A stretch of DNA of 64,000 nucleotides, from contig CAXBGS010000016.1 of the NCBI GenBank assembly GCA_963975425.1, positions 1 through 64,000 on the forward strand, given 5' to 3'. The notes under the pieces are model-generated. The model was not told the origin of the DNA, did not search any database, and saw only the letters and a program-made list of their open reading frames with translations. The translations under genes were made by a program, and so were the position numbers. This stretch comes from CAXBGS01 sp963975425 (GTDB taxonomy: Bacteria; Planctomycetota; Planctomycetia; Pirellulales; Pirellulaceae). Of the stretch, positions 26,149 through 36,636 are shown piece after piece (position 1 is the first letter of the stretch; each line of letters begins with the position of its first letter).

Positions 26149-26366
26149 TCGAAGCTTTTCTTCATGAAGTCATAGATAGTCCAGTCGTCGTCTGCCTGTC
26201 AGCGTCGAATATCCAGCCTGTTATGCGATGATTGCAACAACGCTACAATACCCGAACGAGTGCCGCGACGTGCGGTGCTGCGATGTGCAGTGCCGCGACA
26301 TCCACGGGCAAGTTGTGTGCGCAAAGCATGATACACCGATCAAGATTCACCAGAGGGAGTCGAATT

Positions 26367-29207
26367 GTGTTCTTTGATGTGACTCAAGCCGCTGCGTCTC
26401 GAAAACCAACGGGTGATTTCCGGGGCAAAGCAGTTCTTGCCGCCGCGATGCTGTTGTTGCTCGCGTCGGGATCACAACCTGTGGCCGCCGACGATGCGAA
26501 CACGGACACAAACAAGACGACTGAGACCAAGTCGCAGACCAGCGAGACGTTGATGAAGGTAACCGAAATCGAAGGCATCTCTGAATACCGTTTAGATAAC
26601 GGCGTTCGCGTCTTGTTGTTTCCCGACAACAGCAAAGAGGTCGTGACCGTCAACATGACCATCTTTGTGGGCTCGCGCCACGAAGGCTACGGTGAAGCCG
26701 GAATGGCACACCTGCTTGAACACATGCTGTTCAAAGGAACGCCGGATCACCCGCAAGTGCCCAAAGTGCTTCAGGATCGTGGTGCCCGATTCAATGGAAC
26801 CACTTGGCTGGACCGCACCAACTATTACGAGACGATGCCGGCCAGCGACGACAACCTGGAATTCGCGATCAAGTTAGAGGCCGATCGACTGGTCAACAGC
26901 TATATCAAAGGCGAGGACCTCGAGAGCGAGATGACCGTGGTCCGCAACGAATTCGAAAGCGGCGAAAACTCGCCCATTCGAGTTTTGATGCAGCGAATCC
27001 AGTCGGCCGCGTTCGATTGGCACAACTATGGCCGCAGCACCATCGGTAACCGCAGTGATATCGAACGCGTGCCGATCGTCAACTTGCGACGTTTCTATAA
27101 AAAGTTCTATCGCCCCGACAATGTGATGGTCATCGTCGCGGGCAAGTTTGAACCGGAAACAGCACTCCAATACATCGAACAGCACTTTGGGGCGCTCAAG
27201 ACACCCGATACTCCGATCGACCAGACCTACACCGTCGAACCGGCACAGGATGGTGAGCGCACCGTGGTCCTGCGCCGCGTGGGTGAAGTCCAGTTGGTCG
27301 GCACCGCGTACCACGTGCCTGCGAGTAGTCACCCAGATTTCGCGGCGGCCAAAGCTTTGGTGTACGTCATGGGCGATGAACCCAGCGGCCGGCTGTACAA
27401 GAATTTGGTCGAGACGGAAGTCGCCTCCAACGTGTATTCGCTCTCGTATGCGTTAGCCGAACCCAGTTTGTTCATGGCGATCGCAGAGGTCCCGCCGTCG
27501 AATTCCATCGATACGGCCAAAGAAAGACTGATTCATACGATGGAACAATCGCTGATCGATGAGCCTGTCACCGAACAAGAGGTCGAACGGGCAAAACAAC
27601 AGATCCTGAAACAACGCGAACTCGAGGCCGCCGATAGTGACCGGATCGCGGTCTCGCTAAGCGACTGGGCGGCGCAGGGCGACTGGCGTTTGTATTTTCT
27701 GTACCGCGATGCGATCGAAAAGCTAACCAAAGAACAAGTCCAAGCGGCTGCCGAAAAGTATTTCACTCGCAACAACCGAACCGTCGGACTGTTCCATCCC
27801 TCGGAAACATCAGAACGTGTCGAAATCCCCGAAGCGCCAGACTTGGTCGCGCTGCTGAAGGACTACAAGGGACGCGAAGCAGTCGCAGCCGGCGAAGAAT
27901 TTGACCCTTCCCCCTTGGCAATCGAAGAACGAACCGAGCGGGGCAAACTGACCGGCGGAATCGAGTACGCACTGTTGCCCAAGAAGACTCGGGGCGAAAC
28001 GGTTTCTTTGATGCTGACGCTTCGCTTTGGCACCGGCGAAACACTCAAGGATAAGATCGGAGCCGTCGAATTGCTCGGAATCCTGATGAACCGCGGAACC
28101 GAAAAACTGGATTACCAGGCACTCCAAGACGAATTGACACGGCTGCGCGCAGAGCTGTCAATGAATTCGACGATCGGACTGCTGCAAATCACGGTTAAGA
28201 CGAAACGTGAATTTTTGCCTGAGGTCGTCTCACTGTTGGGCGATGTGATCCGGCGGCCGCGACTGGACGGTGACGAATTGGAAGTGCTTCGGCGCCAAAT
28301 CGTGACCGGGTTGCAAAAGAGCCTCACCGAACCGCAAGCGCTGGCACCGCGTCACGTTCGCAGAACGCTCGCGCCTTATCCGCAGGACGACGTGCGATAT
28401 GTCAAATCGATCGAAGACGAAATCGAAATGTATCAAAACGTCACGATCGATGAAATTCGTGCGCTGCACCAAGAATTCCTTGGCAACCAGGACGGCGAGC
28501 TTGCCGTTGCGGGCGACTTTGATCCAGCAGAATTGAAAGCCGCGATGACCTCGCAGTTGGAAAACTGGGATTCCTCGCAGCCCTATGTACGCGTCGACAA
28601 ACCCGCACATCCGGAAGTCCCGGGATCGATGACGGTCATCCAAATTCCTGACAAGGCGAACGCGTTCTTCTTCAGCACACAGCATTACCAACTGCAAGAC
28701 ACCGACCCTGAATACGCCTCGCTGGTACTGGGCAACTTTATTCTCGGTGGCGGCACCCTCAGCAGTCGACTGGGCGATCGCGTCCGTCAACAAGAAGGAC
28801 TCTCCTATGGTGTCCGCAGCAGTGTTACCGCACGCACCAAAGACGACCGCGTGGATTTCACGTTGTACGCGATCACCAATCCGCAGAACAAAGACAAGCT
28901 TGTCGACGTGATGATGGAAGAAATCGAGCGTCTGCGAAAAGATGGCGTAACGGCCGATGAACTAGAAAAAGCCAAAACGTCATACCTGCAAGCCGCTCGT
29001 GTTCGACGAACGGGTGATCAGTCGCTGGCCGGCCAGTTGCTCGGTTCCATGTTCAACGAGCGGACGCTGCAGTACGTGGCCGATCACGAACAGCAAATCA
29101 GCGATGCCACGATCGAAAGCGTGAACGCCGCGATCAACAAGTACATCCAACCGGACCGATTGGTCATGGCCATCGCCGGGGATTTCGAAAAGACCGAAAA
29201 CGAATGA
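26367..29207 (+). CDS. Exported M16-family (insulinase-type) zinc peptidase
   Basis: The large (946-residue) peptidase has two M16 halves. The active half has the inverted zinc motif HLLEH in AGMAHLLEHMLFKGT, with the distal Glu in VRNEFESGE. The second half lacks the motif, as usual for the structural half. I choose the GTG at 26367, preceded at seven bases by GAGGGAG, because a signal peptide (AAAMLLLLASGSQPVAADD) follows. The ATG at 26328 and a start at 26232 are possible but lack a ribosome-binding site. It probably degrades peptides in the periplasm. A ceramidase-like gene follows 20 bases downstream. Confidence 0.92.
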   Translation: MFFDVTQAAASRKPTGDFRGKAVLAAAMLLLLASGSQPVAADDANTDTNKTTETKSQTSETLMKVTEIEGISEYRLDNGVRVLLFPDNSKEVVTVNMTIFVGSRHEGYGEAGMAHLLEHMLFKGTPDHPQVPKVLQDRGARFNGTTWLDRTNYYETMPASDDNLEFAIKLEADRLVNSYIKGEDLESEMTVVRNEFESGENSPIRVLMQRIQSAAFDWHNYGRSTIGNRSDIERVPIVNLRRFYKKFYRPDNVMVIVAGKFEPETALQYIEQHFGALKTPDTPIDQTYTVEPAQDGERTVVLRRVGEVQLVGTAYHVPASSHPDFAAAKALVYVMGDEPSGRLYKNLVETEVASNVYSLSYALAEPSLFMAIAEVPPSNSIDTAKERLIHTMEQSLIDEPVTEQEVERAKQQILKQRELEAADSDRIAVSLSDWAAQGDWRLYFLYRDAIEKLTKEQVQAAAEKYFTRNNRTVGLFHPSETSERVEIPEAPDLVALLKDYKGREAVAAGEEFDPSPLAIEERTERGKLTGGIEYALLPKKTRGETVSLMLTLRFGTGETLKDKIGAVELLGILMNRGTEKLDYQALQDELTRLRAELSMNSTIGLLQITVKTKREFLPEVVSLLGDVIRRPRLDGDELEVLRRQIVTGLQKSLTEPQALAPRHVRRTLAPYPQDDVRYVKSIEDEIEMYQNVTIDEIRALHQEFLGNQDGELAVAGDFDPAELKAAMTSQLENWDSSQPYVRVDKPAHPEVPGSMTVIQIPDKANAFFFSTQHYQLQDTDPEYASLVLGNFILGGGTLSSRLGDRVRQQEGLSYGVRSSVTARTKDDRVDFTLYAITNPQNKDKLVDVMMEEIERLRKDGVTADELEKAKTSYLQAARVRRTGDQSLAGQLLGSMFNERTLQYVADHEQQISDATIESVNAAINKYIQPDRLVMAIAGDFEKTENE

Positions 29208-29226
29208 CCTGATTGACGCCGACAAG

Positions 29227-30612
29227 ATGAGATCAATCATGCGCTGCATTGCCTTTGTCGCTGGAATTGTGATCTGTTCACTGGGTTTTGGTGGCAGCGG
29301 CGTGCATGCCGAGGCCCCGATCCGCGTCGGTGTTTTTGATATCGACGCGACTCCGCCGGTTGGGTTCATGATGGCCTATAACCGGGTCAAACGCACTGAA
29401 GAACTAGGCCTGCGATGTCGAGGTATTGTCTTGCTCGGTGCTGACAATCCGATTGTTCTATGCGCGGTCGACTGGATCGGCATCGGAAATGAGGGCCATG
29501 ACGTCTTTCGCCAGCGCTTGGCGCAAGCGGCCGGAACGACGGTACAGCGCGTGGCCGTTCACACCCTGCATCAACATGACGCACCGCGTTGCGATTTTTC
29601 GGCAGAGAGGTTGCTAAACGACGCCGGCGCAACCGATCTTGGTTTTCACGACGGCTCTTTCGCCCGTGAGATGTTAAATCGGTTGGATCTCGCCGTACAG
29701 CAAGCGGTTGAGCAAGCCCAACCGGTCACACACGCGGGATTCGGTGTCGCCAACGTAAAAGACGTTGCATCGAACCGCCGAATCTTAGGCGAAGACGGCT
29801 TGGTGAAAGCGACACGGTACACGACGTGTCGCGATCCCGAATTGCGTGCGGCGCCGGACGGCACGATTGATCCAGAATTAAGCTGCTTGTCGTTTTGGAA
29901 TCGTGACCAACCGGTCGCGGTGCTGACTTATTACGCTTGCCATCCGCAAACGTACTATCGCACCGGCGTCCCCAGCCCCGATTTTCCGGGCATCGCCAGG
30001 TTCATGCGAGGACAGGACATGCCCAACGTCTTGCACGTGCATTTCAATGGGGCCGGCGGTAACATCGGGGCCGGAAAATACAATGACGGTAACAAAGCAA
30101 ACCGAATGATCTTGGCGAATCGCGTCGCCGATGGCATGCGGCGTGCCTTGGAAGCGACCGAAAAGACACCGATCGACGCATCCACGATCGGTTGGTCCGT
30201 GGTCCCGGTTGCTTTGCCACCCTCGTCACATCTGGACGCCGACGTACTCAGGCAAAACCTGACGAAGTGGTCGGCAAAGGAATTCTGGGGAAGCCCCGAC
30301 GAACTCGCTTGGCTGTTGCGATGCCAGTCAGGGCACAAGATTGATCTGACCTGCTTGCGGATCGGCAACAATCGAATCCTGCACATGCCGGGTGAATTGT
30401 TTGTGGAATACCAACTGGCGGCCAAAGCCTTTCGCCCCGATTTAAATGTTTGCATGGCCGCCTATGGCGATTACGGACCGGGATACATCGGTACCGAAAT
30501 CGGGTACAGCCAAGGTGGGTACGAAACGAGCACGCGAGCGTCAAACGTCGACAAGAGTTGCGAAGAAGTCTTGATCAGCGGAATCAAAACGCTGTTGGAA
30601 ACGGATGACTAG
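29227..30612 (+). CDS. Exported neutral-ceramidase-like hydrolase
   Basis: The 461-residue product starts with a signal peptide (about 1-28). The N-terminal part resembles neutral/alkaline ceramidase: VGVFDIDATPPVG at the start, GIVLLGADNPIVLCAVDWIGIG and the metal-type motif AVHTLHQHDAPR. Another histidine cluster lies in YYACHPQTYYR, and GNAGGN-like sequence occurs in HFNGAGGNIGAGKYN. It is shorter than true ceramidases and lacks their C-terminal domain, so amide or ester substrates other than ceramide are possible. It follows the M16 peptidase by 20 bases and is probably co-transcribed with it. Confidence 0.75.
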   Translation: MRSIMRCIAFVAGIVICSLGFGGSGVHAEAPIRVGVFDIDATPPVGFMMAYNRVKRTEELGLRCRGIVLLGADNPIVLCAVDWIGIGNEGHDVFRQRLAQAAGTTVQRVAVHTLHQHDAPRCDFSAERLLNDAGATDLGFHDGSFAREMLNRLDLAVQQAVEQAQPVTHAGFGVANVKDVASNRRILGEDGLVKATRYTTCRDPELRAAPDGTIDPELSCLSFWNRDQPVAVLTYYACHPQTYYRTGVPSPDFPGIARFMRGQDMPNVLHVHFNGAGGNIGAGKYNDGNKANRMILANRVADGMRRALEATEKTPIDASTIGWSVVPVALPPSSHLDADVLRQNLTKWSAKEFWGSPDELAWLLRCQSGHKIDLTCLRIGNNRILHMPGELFVEYQLAAKAFRPDLNVCMAAYGDYGPGYIGTEIGYSQGGYETSTRASNVDKSCEEVLISGIKTLLETDD

Positions 30613-30832
30613 CGAGCCCGGCTGACGCGCTGCGCTGCCAGCACCATCGCAAGTTCGAATCGCGAGCAACATCGGGTCGGCATCTGGGAAAAGCCGTGCG
30701 ACTGTCCCTACCGTTGATATAATCGGTACTACAAAGCGTGAAACTTGCGCAATCAGAACCGGAACGCTCAAACATCGCACACCTGGCTTTTGAAGGGCAT
30801 TGAAAACCGGGACCACCGATCACAATGAGCGT

Positions 30833-31411
30833 ATGCCAATTCAGATCATCGCATCGCAAGTCACTCTCACCCGCAATGTGATCTCGTTCCTGCTATTAGT
30901 TATCACGGGAATGGCGTCGGCGAATGCGGAAACGACCTCACAGCGTTTCTCGGTCTTTGTCCCGGTCCGCGCCAAGGTGGTTACCCCAACCACATCTCTG
31001 GCGAGCAGTGAAATCGCGATCAATGACATCGCGACCAATCACATCGCGACACGTGCACCTCAGATGATGCCTCCGCAGCATTGGTCTCTCTCAAGCACTT
31101 CGCCGTCGGGGATGGTCGCGGAATTTGCACTGCAAGGCGCGTTTGCGAACGAGTCGAATCCGGAAGCCAAAATCGATGCAGGTTTGATCGCCCGCGTCCA
31201 ACGCACCAGTGGAAACGGTCGCTGGGGGATGGCGATCGCACAAGACAAGACCAACCATCAAAGCGGTGACGAATCGGCGGCGGTTTACGTCACATCGACG
31301 GCGGCCGGTAACGCGGCAGTCGAACTGCAAGTCGGTCTCGCCGGATCAACGGACGTCCCGCAGGGGAAATATTCGACGACCGTGGTTTGCACGATCGCGC
31401 CGCGCGACTAG
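30833..31411 (+). CDS. Small exported protein of unknown function
   Basis: The product has 192 residues from the ATG at 30833, with a hydrophobic signal segment (NVISFLLLVITGMASANAE). A TTG at 30800 would add 11 residues. The mature part is Ser/Thr/Ala-rich and ends in a beta-strand-like stretch, GKYSTTVVCTIAPRD, reminiscent of domains in secreted adhesin-type proteins. I do not recognise the family. It stands alone and converges on the EF-hand gene. Confidence 0.6.
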   Translation: MPIQIIASQVTLTRNVISFLLLVITGMASANAETTSQRFSVFVPVRAKVVTPTTSLASSEIAINDIATNHIATRAPQMMPPQHWSLSSTSPSGMVAEFALQGAFANESNPEAKIDAGLIARVQRTSGNGRWGMAIAQDKTNHQSGDESAAVYVTSTAAGNAAVELQVGLAGSTDVPQGKYSTTVVCTIAPRD

Positions 31412-31512
31412 CCACTCAGAATCGCCGCAAACGTTGATTCATCTTCGTTGCCGCGAAACAATTCTTTCCAGGCACATGCACGCACCAAGAATTCGCGATC
31501 ACCGCGTGTGTT

Positions 31513-33408
31513 CTACTGGCTGCCACGCATGGCCTTGAGTCGTTCGATCAGCATCTCGCGGCTCATCGGTGACTTCTCACGCTGTTGGTCGCCGGACAAC
31601 TTGTCATAGCGTTTGTTGTCTTTTAAACCGGACTTGAACGCACCCCATTCCGCACGTGCTTCGGATGCGGTTAGTTTTCCAGATGCGATCGCGTCCTTCA
31701 TCTTATTACCGAACGCTTCCATCTCTTGCGGCGATCGTTGGGGATAGGATTGAACGGAAACCGATGTTCGCGGATCGCCTTGCGGCAAACGGTCTTCACC
31801 TGACGGTAACGGACTCCGCATACCTGGAAAAACCGACGCAGACGGTTCACCGCGAGGGCCATCCTGTTCAGGCGGTTCGACGACACCGACAATTTCTTCC
31901 ATCGGTTTGACGATCAACCGCCATTCGTGCAGCATGCCGAATCGTTCGCTGCGTGTGCCGCGAATCACCAGTTGCCAAACGCCTTGAACGCTGCGACCGT
32001 TGAAAGACGACAAACTTGGTTGCCGCTTTAACAATGCTTCCGGCATAAAGGTGCCGTTGAAAGGTGGTCGCGCCTTGGTGATCGGGTATCGCGATTGGTC
32101 ATCAAAGATCGTTTGATCAAAGTGGTCATCCCTGCCGCCGACTTCGGTGAACAATTCCACTCGCTGACCGTCCGGGCCGGTCAAATAAGCGTCCAAGACT
32201 CCGACACTTGAGTGCGTGATGGAAAGCTGTACATTCAAATCACCGACAAGAAAATCTTCAGAGATTTCGATTTCCGAGATGATGGTTCGTCCCGGCGGCA
32301 AGACTTCGGCGATCTCGTTGGAATAGCTTCCACCGACGGCCGATTTCGAGTTTGCGACTTCGAATGCGGTCAACAGCCCATCTTCATTCGCGTCGAGTGA
32401 AAGAAACTCTTGAAGCGTCTCTTCGCTCCATTCGTCGGTGAACTCCGCCATGTCGACTTGTTCGTCCTGGTTCGTATCCAGTTCATAAAACCAACCCGGA
32501 ATACCTTCGAATTGGCTGGCAGATTCCTCCTGAATCGGAGTCAAGAACGCGTGCAGCTCGTCGCGTGACAGTTCGCCATCGCGATCGATATCGATCTGTG
32601 CGATTGGCAGACCCAACAGCTTTGATTCACTGGACTCAAGGCGCCCGTTTTTGTTCTCATCAAACCGCGACAGCACGCTGGCCGAAAGCCAATAACTGCT
32701 GCCGCCCTTGCGAGACCACTGCGAACGGTCTTCTCGATCACGGTCCTGCGGTCGTGAAGATTCGATCCCGGTGCCGACGCGTCGAATACGCTGGACCAGT
32801 TCATCACGATCGTCGCGCAACAAACGCCGACGGGCGTATCGTTGCGCTAATTCCATGCGGCTTAGCCGATCGTCCTTGTTCAAGTCGTCGTCCCATGGAT
32901 CGCGATGTGTCCATTTGTTTTCAACGGCTTCGGCACGATCAATCATGCCGTCATTATTTTCGTCGTGACTGCGGAGCGTGCGGTCGGCAAAGTCCAGATC
33001 GTCTTGGGTGTAGGGATACTTCACCTCTGCCAGCCCGAACTCGGGTACCAGCGGCTCGTCGGGAAGCCGCCCGAATTCCATGATGCTGCCGCGAGCGTCG
33101 GGGCGCACCCGATCGTCTTCAACGCCGTTCTTGATCGCGTGATAGATCCGCGACGCTTCCTGCAGCTTGTCAATGCGATTGGGCCGGCCCAATGACAACC
33201 GCCGCGCCTCGGCGATTTGTTCCAGGAACGGTCGAGCCAACGGTGTGATCTCGTCAGGTTCGATTTCGCCATCGTTGTTCGTGTCCAGTCGCTCGAGCGA
33301 TTCGCGCAGCCCGGCTTGCCCATAGCCCGTGTTGGCGTCAATCAACAGCAACAGAGCCGACAGTCCGAACAGCGATACCGCGGTGAAACTTCGTGAGCAA
33401 AGCATCAT
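31513..33408 (-). CDS. Exported EF-hand protein with a P-domain (proprotein convertase type)
   Basis: This is a 631-residue secreted protein with a signal peptide (about 1-30). At least seven EF-hand-like calcium loops follow, including DTNNDGEIEPDE, DENNDGMIDRAE, DENKNGRLESSE, DIDRDGELSRDE, DTNQDEQVDMAE and DANEDGLLTAFE. A P-domain then spans about 370-520 (ISEIEISEDFLVGDLNVQLS, VGVLDAYLTGPDGQ, SVQGVWQLVIRGTRSERFG). P-domains usually cap secreted subtilisin-type proteases, but no protease domain is here. A calcium-dependent adhesion or matrix role is an inference. It lies just downstream of the secretin-like gene, with 22 bases between, so the two may form an operon. Confidence 0.85.
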   Translation of the reverse strand: MMLCSRSFTAVSLFGLSALLLLIDANTGYGQAGLRESLERLDTNNDGEIEPDEITPLARPFLEQIAEARRLSLGRPNRIDKLQEASRIYHAIKNGVEDDRVRPDARGSIMEFGRLPDEPLVPEFGLAEVKYPYTQDDLDFADRTLRSHDENNDGMIDRAEAVENKWTHRDPWDDDLNKDDRLSRMELAQRYARRRLLRDDRDELVQRIRRVGTGIESSRPQDRDREDRSQWSRKGGSSYWLSASVLSRFDENKNGRLESSESKLLGLPIAQIDIDRDGELSRDELHAFLTPIQEESASQFEGIPGWFYELDTNQDEQVDMAEFTDEWSEETLQEFLSLDANEDGLLTAFEVANSKSAVGGSYSNEIAEVLPPGRTIISEIEISEDFLVGDLNVQLSITHSSVGVLDAYLTGPDGQRVELFTEVGGRDDHFDQTIFDDQSRYPITKARPPFNGTFMPEALLKRQPSLSSFNGRSVQGVWQLVIRGTRSERFGMLHEWRLIVKPMEEIVGVVEPPEQDGPRGEPSASVFPGMRSPLPSGEDRLPQGDPRTSVSVQSYPQRSPQEMEAFGNKMKDAIASGKLTASEARAEWGAFKSGLKDNKRYDKLSGDQQREKSPMSREMLIERLKAMRGSQ

Positions 33409-33429
33409 TGTTTTGTTCCTCCCGTTGGC

Positions 33430-36066
33430 CTAGCGGCCGCTCTTGCTGCGGCTTGAATCGGATCGTGACGAAGCGGTGCGTTGTGATGAACTTCGGTAAT
33501 CGCTTCCAGATCCATCACCCAAGAAAACTTGACGCAGCATCGCGTCGACCGCAGCGGCGTGAACGGGCACAATGACTTCGACGGACTGCTCGTCCCGCGC
33601 ATCGATTTTCATCGCCAACGCCTTCGCTTCCTCTAACAGTTGCTCGGGCGCCGTCAGGATCAACGAGTTACTGGGCTCGTGCACGGCAACGGTCATTTTC
33701 GGTTCCAAGTCACGTTCGGGTGCGGAACCAGCCGACTTGCTGGCACTTTTCTTGTCGCTCTTGTCTTTGTCGCTCGATGAGTCTGGCCTGGCTGCGGCGA
33801 GTGCACGCGGGTCGACTTGGCCACCGGCGCCGCCGATGCCTGCTGCGCTTGTTTTCGCCGCGACGACGCGATCTGGGAACGCTTGACGAATCGCGTCGGC
33901 CACTTCACTTGCACGCGAATTTTCCAGCTCGATCACTTCGGATGAACCGTGCGTTTCGATGTCGGTGATACTGCTGTCTTTGTCGATAACGCTCAGATAT
34001 TCTTCGATGCGTTCGATATCCGTTGTCGTTCCCTGTGCAATCAATCGATTCAGGCGTGAGTCGGCCACTACCGTCATGGTGTCTGCCATCATCGTCGTCG
34101 TGCCGTCCTTTGACATCACGATGCTGCCCAGGTACAGGTCCGAGGCCGAAGAAACCGAACCATTGACCAGCGAGCCGGCAACCGCTTCCTCCGCCGAAAC
34201 ACCTCCGTCAAGCAGTTCCGCCAACATACGCAGCGCGTCGGCCGACTTGGTGTATTTCAGGTAGAAAACGATTGGAGCCGAAGGGATCGAATCAAACGGA
34301 CCGGAAACGGTTCGCAGATGCCGTTCGAATCGATCCAGCGCCGAAACGTCATCGGATTGGGCCAGTAATCCGCGAGCAGTCAACTGGCACCGAATCGGTG
34401 CGGCGCTATTTTTGTGGTTATCCGTTAACCATCGCCCGCCCCCGGCGGCCGGTGCAATCGAAGCCGCAGCCGTCAGCGTGACCGATGACGACCCGACGGT
34501 GGAAGTCCGAGTGTCAGATGCCCCGACCGCGGTTGAAGTCGAATCGGCACTCGATTCATTGACAACGCGTTCGGTCCGGTCGCCATCGGATGCATCGGAG
34601 TCTTGGTACAAGATGATCGGGTTCGGGGCCTGCCAGAACGTCGCCGCCGTTTCAAGAATCTTCATCGCTTGCTTGCCCTTGACCGGCAGAATCCGTATCT
34701 TTGTGTCCTCATCGACATTGGACGCGATGTCTAAACCGGCAACGATCTTTTTGATGTCTTCGATTTGGTGCTGTTTCCCGCGAACAAATAAACGCATATT
34801 GCCTGGGTCGGCATCGATTTTCGGCGCGTCGGTTGGAATCTCGTTTCCGTACTTGTCATAAGTCGGTGTCAATTCCAGCATCTCTTCCAGCAGACTGATG
34901 ACGAAATAAGGATCGACCCACTTCAGCGGAATGACGGCAAAATCGGCATCCGTGGCTTGCAGTTGTTCAATCGTTTGACTGATTTCCGTTTGCACGTCTG
35001 GCGTGGCAAGTGCGACAACGGTGCCAGCGTCTTCGTCCATCGAAAGACGAACCGATTTCCCGGCCAACAGCGTTTGCAAGACGTTGTACACGACTTCGGT
35101 ATTGCCGCCTTGCACCGCATGCGATCGCAGTTCGGGCTGTGCGTCGGTTGGTGATAAGCTTGGCTCTGGACGATCGATCGCCGCGACCAGTCCTTCGATC
35201 AGCTTGACTTTGTCTTCCACTCCGGTGACAAAAATATGTTTGCCTTGGACATCGGAAGACAAGCTGACATCGATTCCGATCATTTCGCCAATCGCCAACC
35301 CCAAGTGGGGACGTGCGACAACCAAGACGTCTTCGGACTGTACGTGCTGCAACGCAAAACTCTTGACGACGGTCCCATTGCTCATCATTTGCGGCTCGAA
35401 AGCATCCAGAATAGCTTTCACATTCTTAAGCTTGCGAACCGTGTCGGTGATCATCACCTGATTTGTTTTGCTGAAAGTGACCGGTGTGGTCATCAGCGAC
35501 AACGCGGACAACTCTTCAACGGCGTCATCCGCCTTCAATTCGCCAAGCTTGAAGATGCATTTCACCACATCGTGGTCATTCAAGGTTTCCAACTGGTCGG
35601 TCGTGACCAACTTGGCAAGCGAACTGAGCTGCTGCATGCTGCGAGGATCGCCCAGGCTGATCACTGAAATCAATTCGCCGCTGCGGACTAGCGTGTAACC
35701 TTGCGGCAGCAGAAACAGATTCACACGATCGATGGCTTCATCGGGCGTAAACGGATTTGGATCGGAGTACGTAAAACTGCCCGGCGGCAAATCACCAAAG
35801 TACAGCGCCGCGTTAGTTTCCTCGGCAAGCCAACTGATGACTTCACGCCAGGGAGTGGCTTGAAACGAAAATCGCAATTCCCGCACGCCTGTTTCGGACG
35901 GATCGACATCAGCGTCGTCGATCGTGGTCGAGGGAACTTGGCTTTCAACTAGTGGCGGCTGAGCGATTGCGGGCAAAGCATGCAAGCTTGCAACGAGAGC
36001 CGACGTGAGCAATGCGATCGAACCAACAGAGACTCGAACGTCGCGCGGTGGGTGGACGCTGGGCAT
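33430..36066 (-). CDS. Secretin-like protein with repeated N-domains and no visible pore
   Basis: This is an 878-residue exported protein with a hydrophobic signal region (about 13-35). At least four segments match the secretin N1/N2 short-domain pattern of type II and III secretion secretins. Each begins like VKSFALQHVQSEDVLVVARP, FAVIPLKWVDPYFVISLLEE or IVFYLKYTKSADALRMLAEL and ends like LNRLIAQGTTTDIERIEEYL. A last one spans about 700-840. The C-terminal beta-barrel secretin domain (about 250 residues) that forms the outer-membrane pore is not visible; the protein instead ends in a Ser/Arg-rich tail. It may be a periplasmic partner of a secretin. It precedes the EF-hand gene by 22 bases. 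Confidence 0.75.
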   Translation of the reverse strand: MPSVHPPRDVRVSVGSIALLTSALVASLHALPAIAQPPLVESQVPSTTIDDADVDPSETGVRELRFSFQATPWREVISWLAEETNAALYFGDLPPGSFTYSDPNPFTPDEAIDRVNLFLLPQGYTLVRSGELISVISLGDPRSMQQLSSLAKLVTTDQLETLNDHDVVKCIFKLGELKADDAVEELSALSLMTTPVTFSKTNQVMITDTVRKLKNVKAILDAFEPQMMSNGTVVKSFALQHVQSEDVLVVARPHLGLAIGEMIGIDVSLSSDVQGKHIFVTGVEDKVKLIEGLVAAIDRPEPSLSPTDAQPELRSHAVQGGNTEVVYNVLQTLLAGKSVRLSMDEDAGTVVALATPDVQTEISQTIEQLQATDADFAVIPLKWVDPYFVISLLEEMLELTPTYDKYGNEIPTDAPKIDADPGNMRLFVRGKQHQIEDIKKIVAGLDIASNVDEDTKIRILPVKGKQAMKILETAATFWQAPNPIILYQDSDASDGDRTERVVNESSADSTSTAVGASDTRTSTVGSSSVTLTAAASIAPAAGGGRWLTDNHKNSAAPIRCQLTARGLLAQSDDVSALDRFERHLRTVSGPFDSIPSAPIVFYLKYTKSADALRMLAELLDGGVSAEEAVAGSLVNGSVSSASDLYLGSIVMSKDGTTTMMADTMTVVADSRLNRLIAQGTTTDIERIEEYLSVIDKDSSITDIETHGSSEVIELENSRASEVADAIRQAFPDRVVAAKTSAAGIGGAGGQVDPRALAAARPDSSSDKDKSDKKSASKSAGSAPERDLEPKMTVAVHEPSNSLILTAPEQLLEEAKALAMKIDARDEQSVEVIVPVHAAAVDAMLRQVFLGDGSGSDYRSSSQRTASSRSDSSRSKSGR

Positions 36067-36636
36067 GGTGCATCAATGCAAATTGGGGGAGGGACGTCGC
36101 GTTACGCCGCCGCGGCAGTTCCGTTTTTTCGACGGACCGTTCCGCAGTTCCGAATCACGGCCTTCCGCGTTTTCACTCGGAAGCACGTCTGATTCAATTT
36201 GGCGTTATCTCGACGCAGTTAGGTAGGACGTACTAATTTAGCAAAGAACCCGCCGGAACCGTGGAGATCAAACTCGGCGTTTTCAACGATTTTAGTCAAA
36301 AACCTTAATAATTCACCCGTTTTCCACCAGACTTGCCCCCGAACTGACGCGAATGTGATTCCAGGCTGGTTGTCGAGCCTCAAACAGAGACTACCGTGAC
36401 GACTACGGCTGGGGCGTTCTGATGAACTTTCGATCACGATCACTGATCATGGCGTTGCAAACTTGGCATGCCGTTTTGATTCGTCGTGGGGTCTCGATCG
36501 ATCACCCCTCGAAATCGGCCACTTCCACTGTCACCAAAGCAAATTCCCGGTCGACGATCTCTTTTGCCGCATCCTTGCCGTCAATGCGGCAAAAGAGAGA
36601 GTGCAACGCTTTGATTTTCCGGAACACTAATCTGCG
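36067..36636. other. Divergent spacer with a perfect 15-bp inverted repeat
   Basis: This spacer separates the divergent secretin-like and CPBP genes and has no supported gene. TCTCTTTTGCCGCAT at 36558-36572 and its exact complement at 36584-36598 flank an 11-base loop, 39 bases before the CPBP start codon. The rest should carry the two promoters. Confidence 0.6.
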
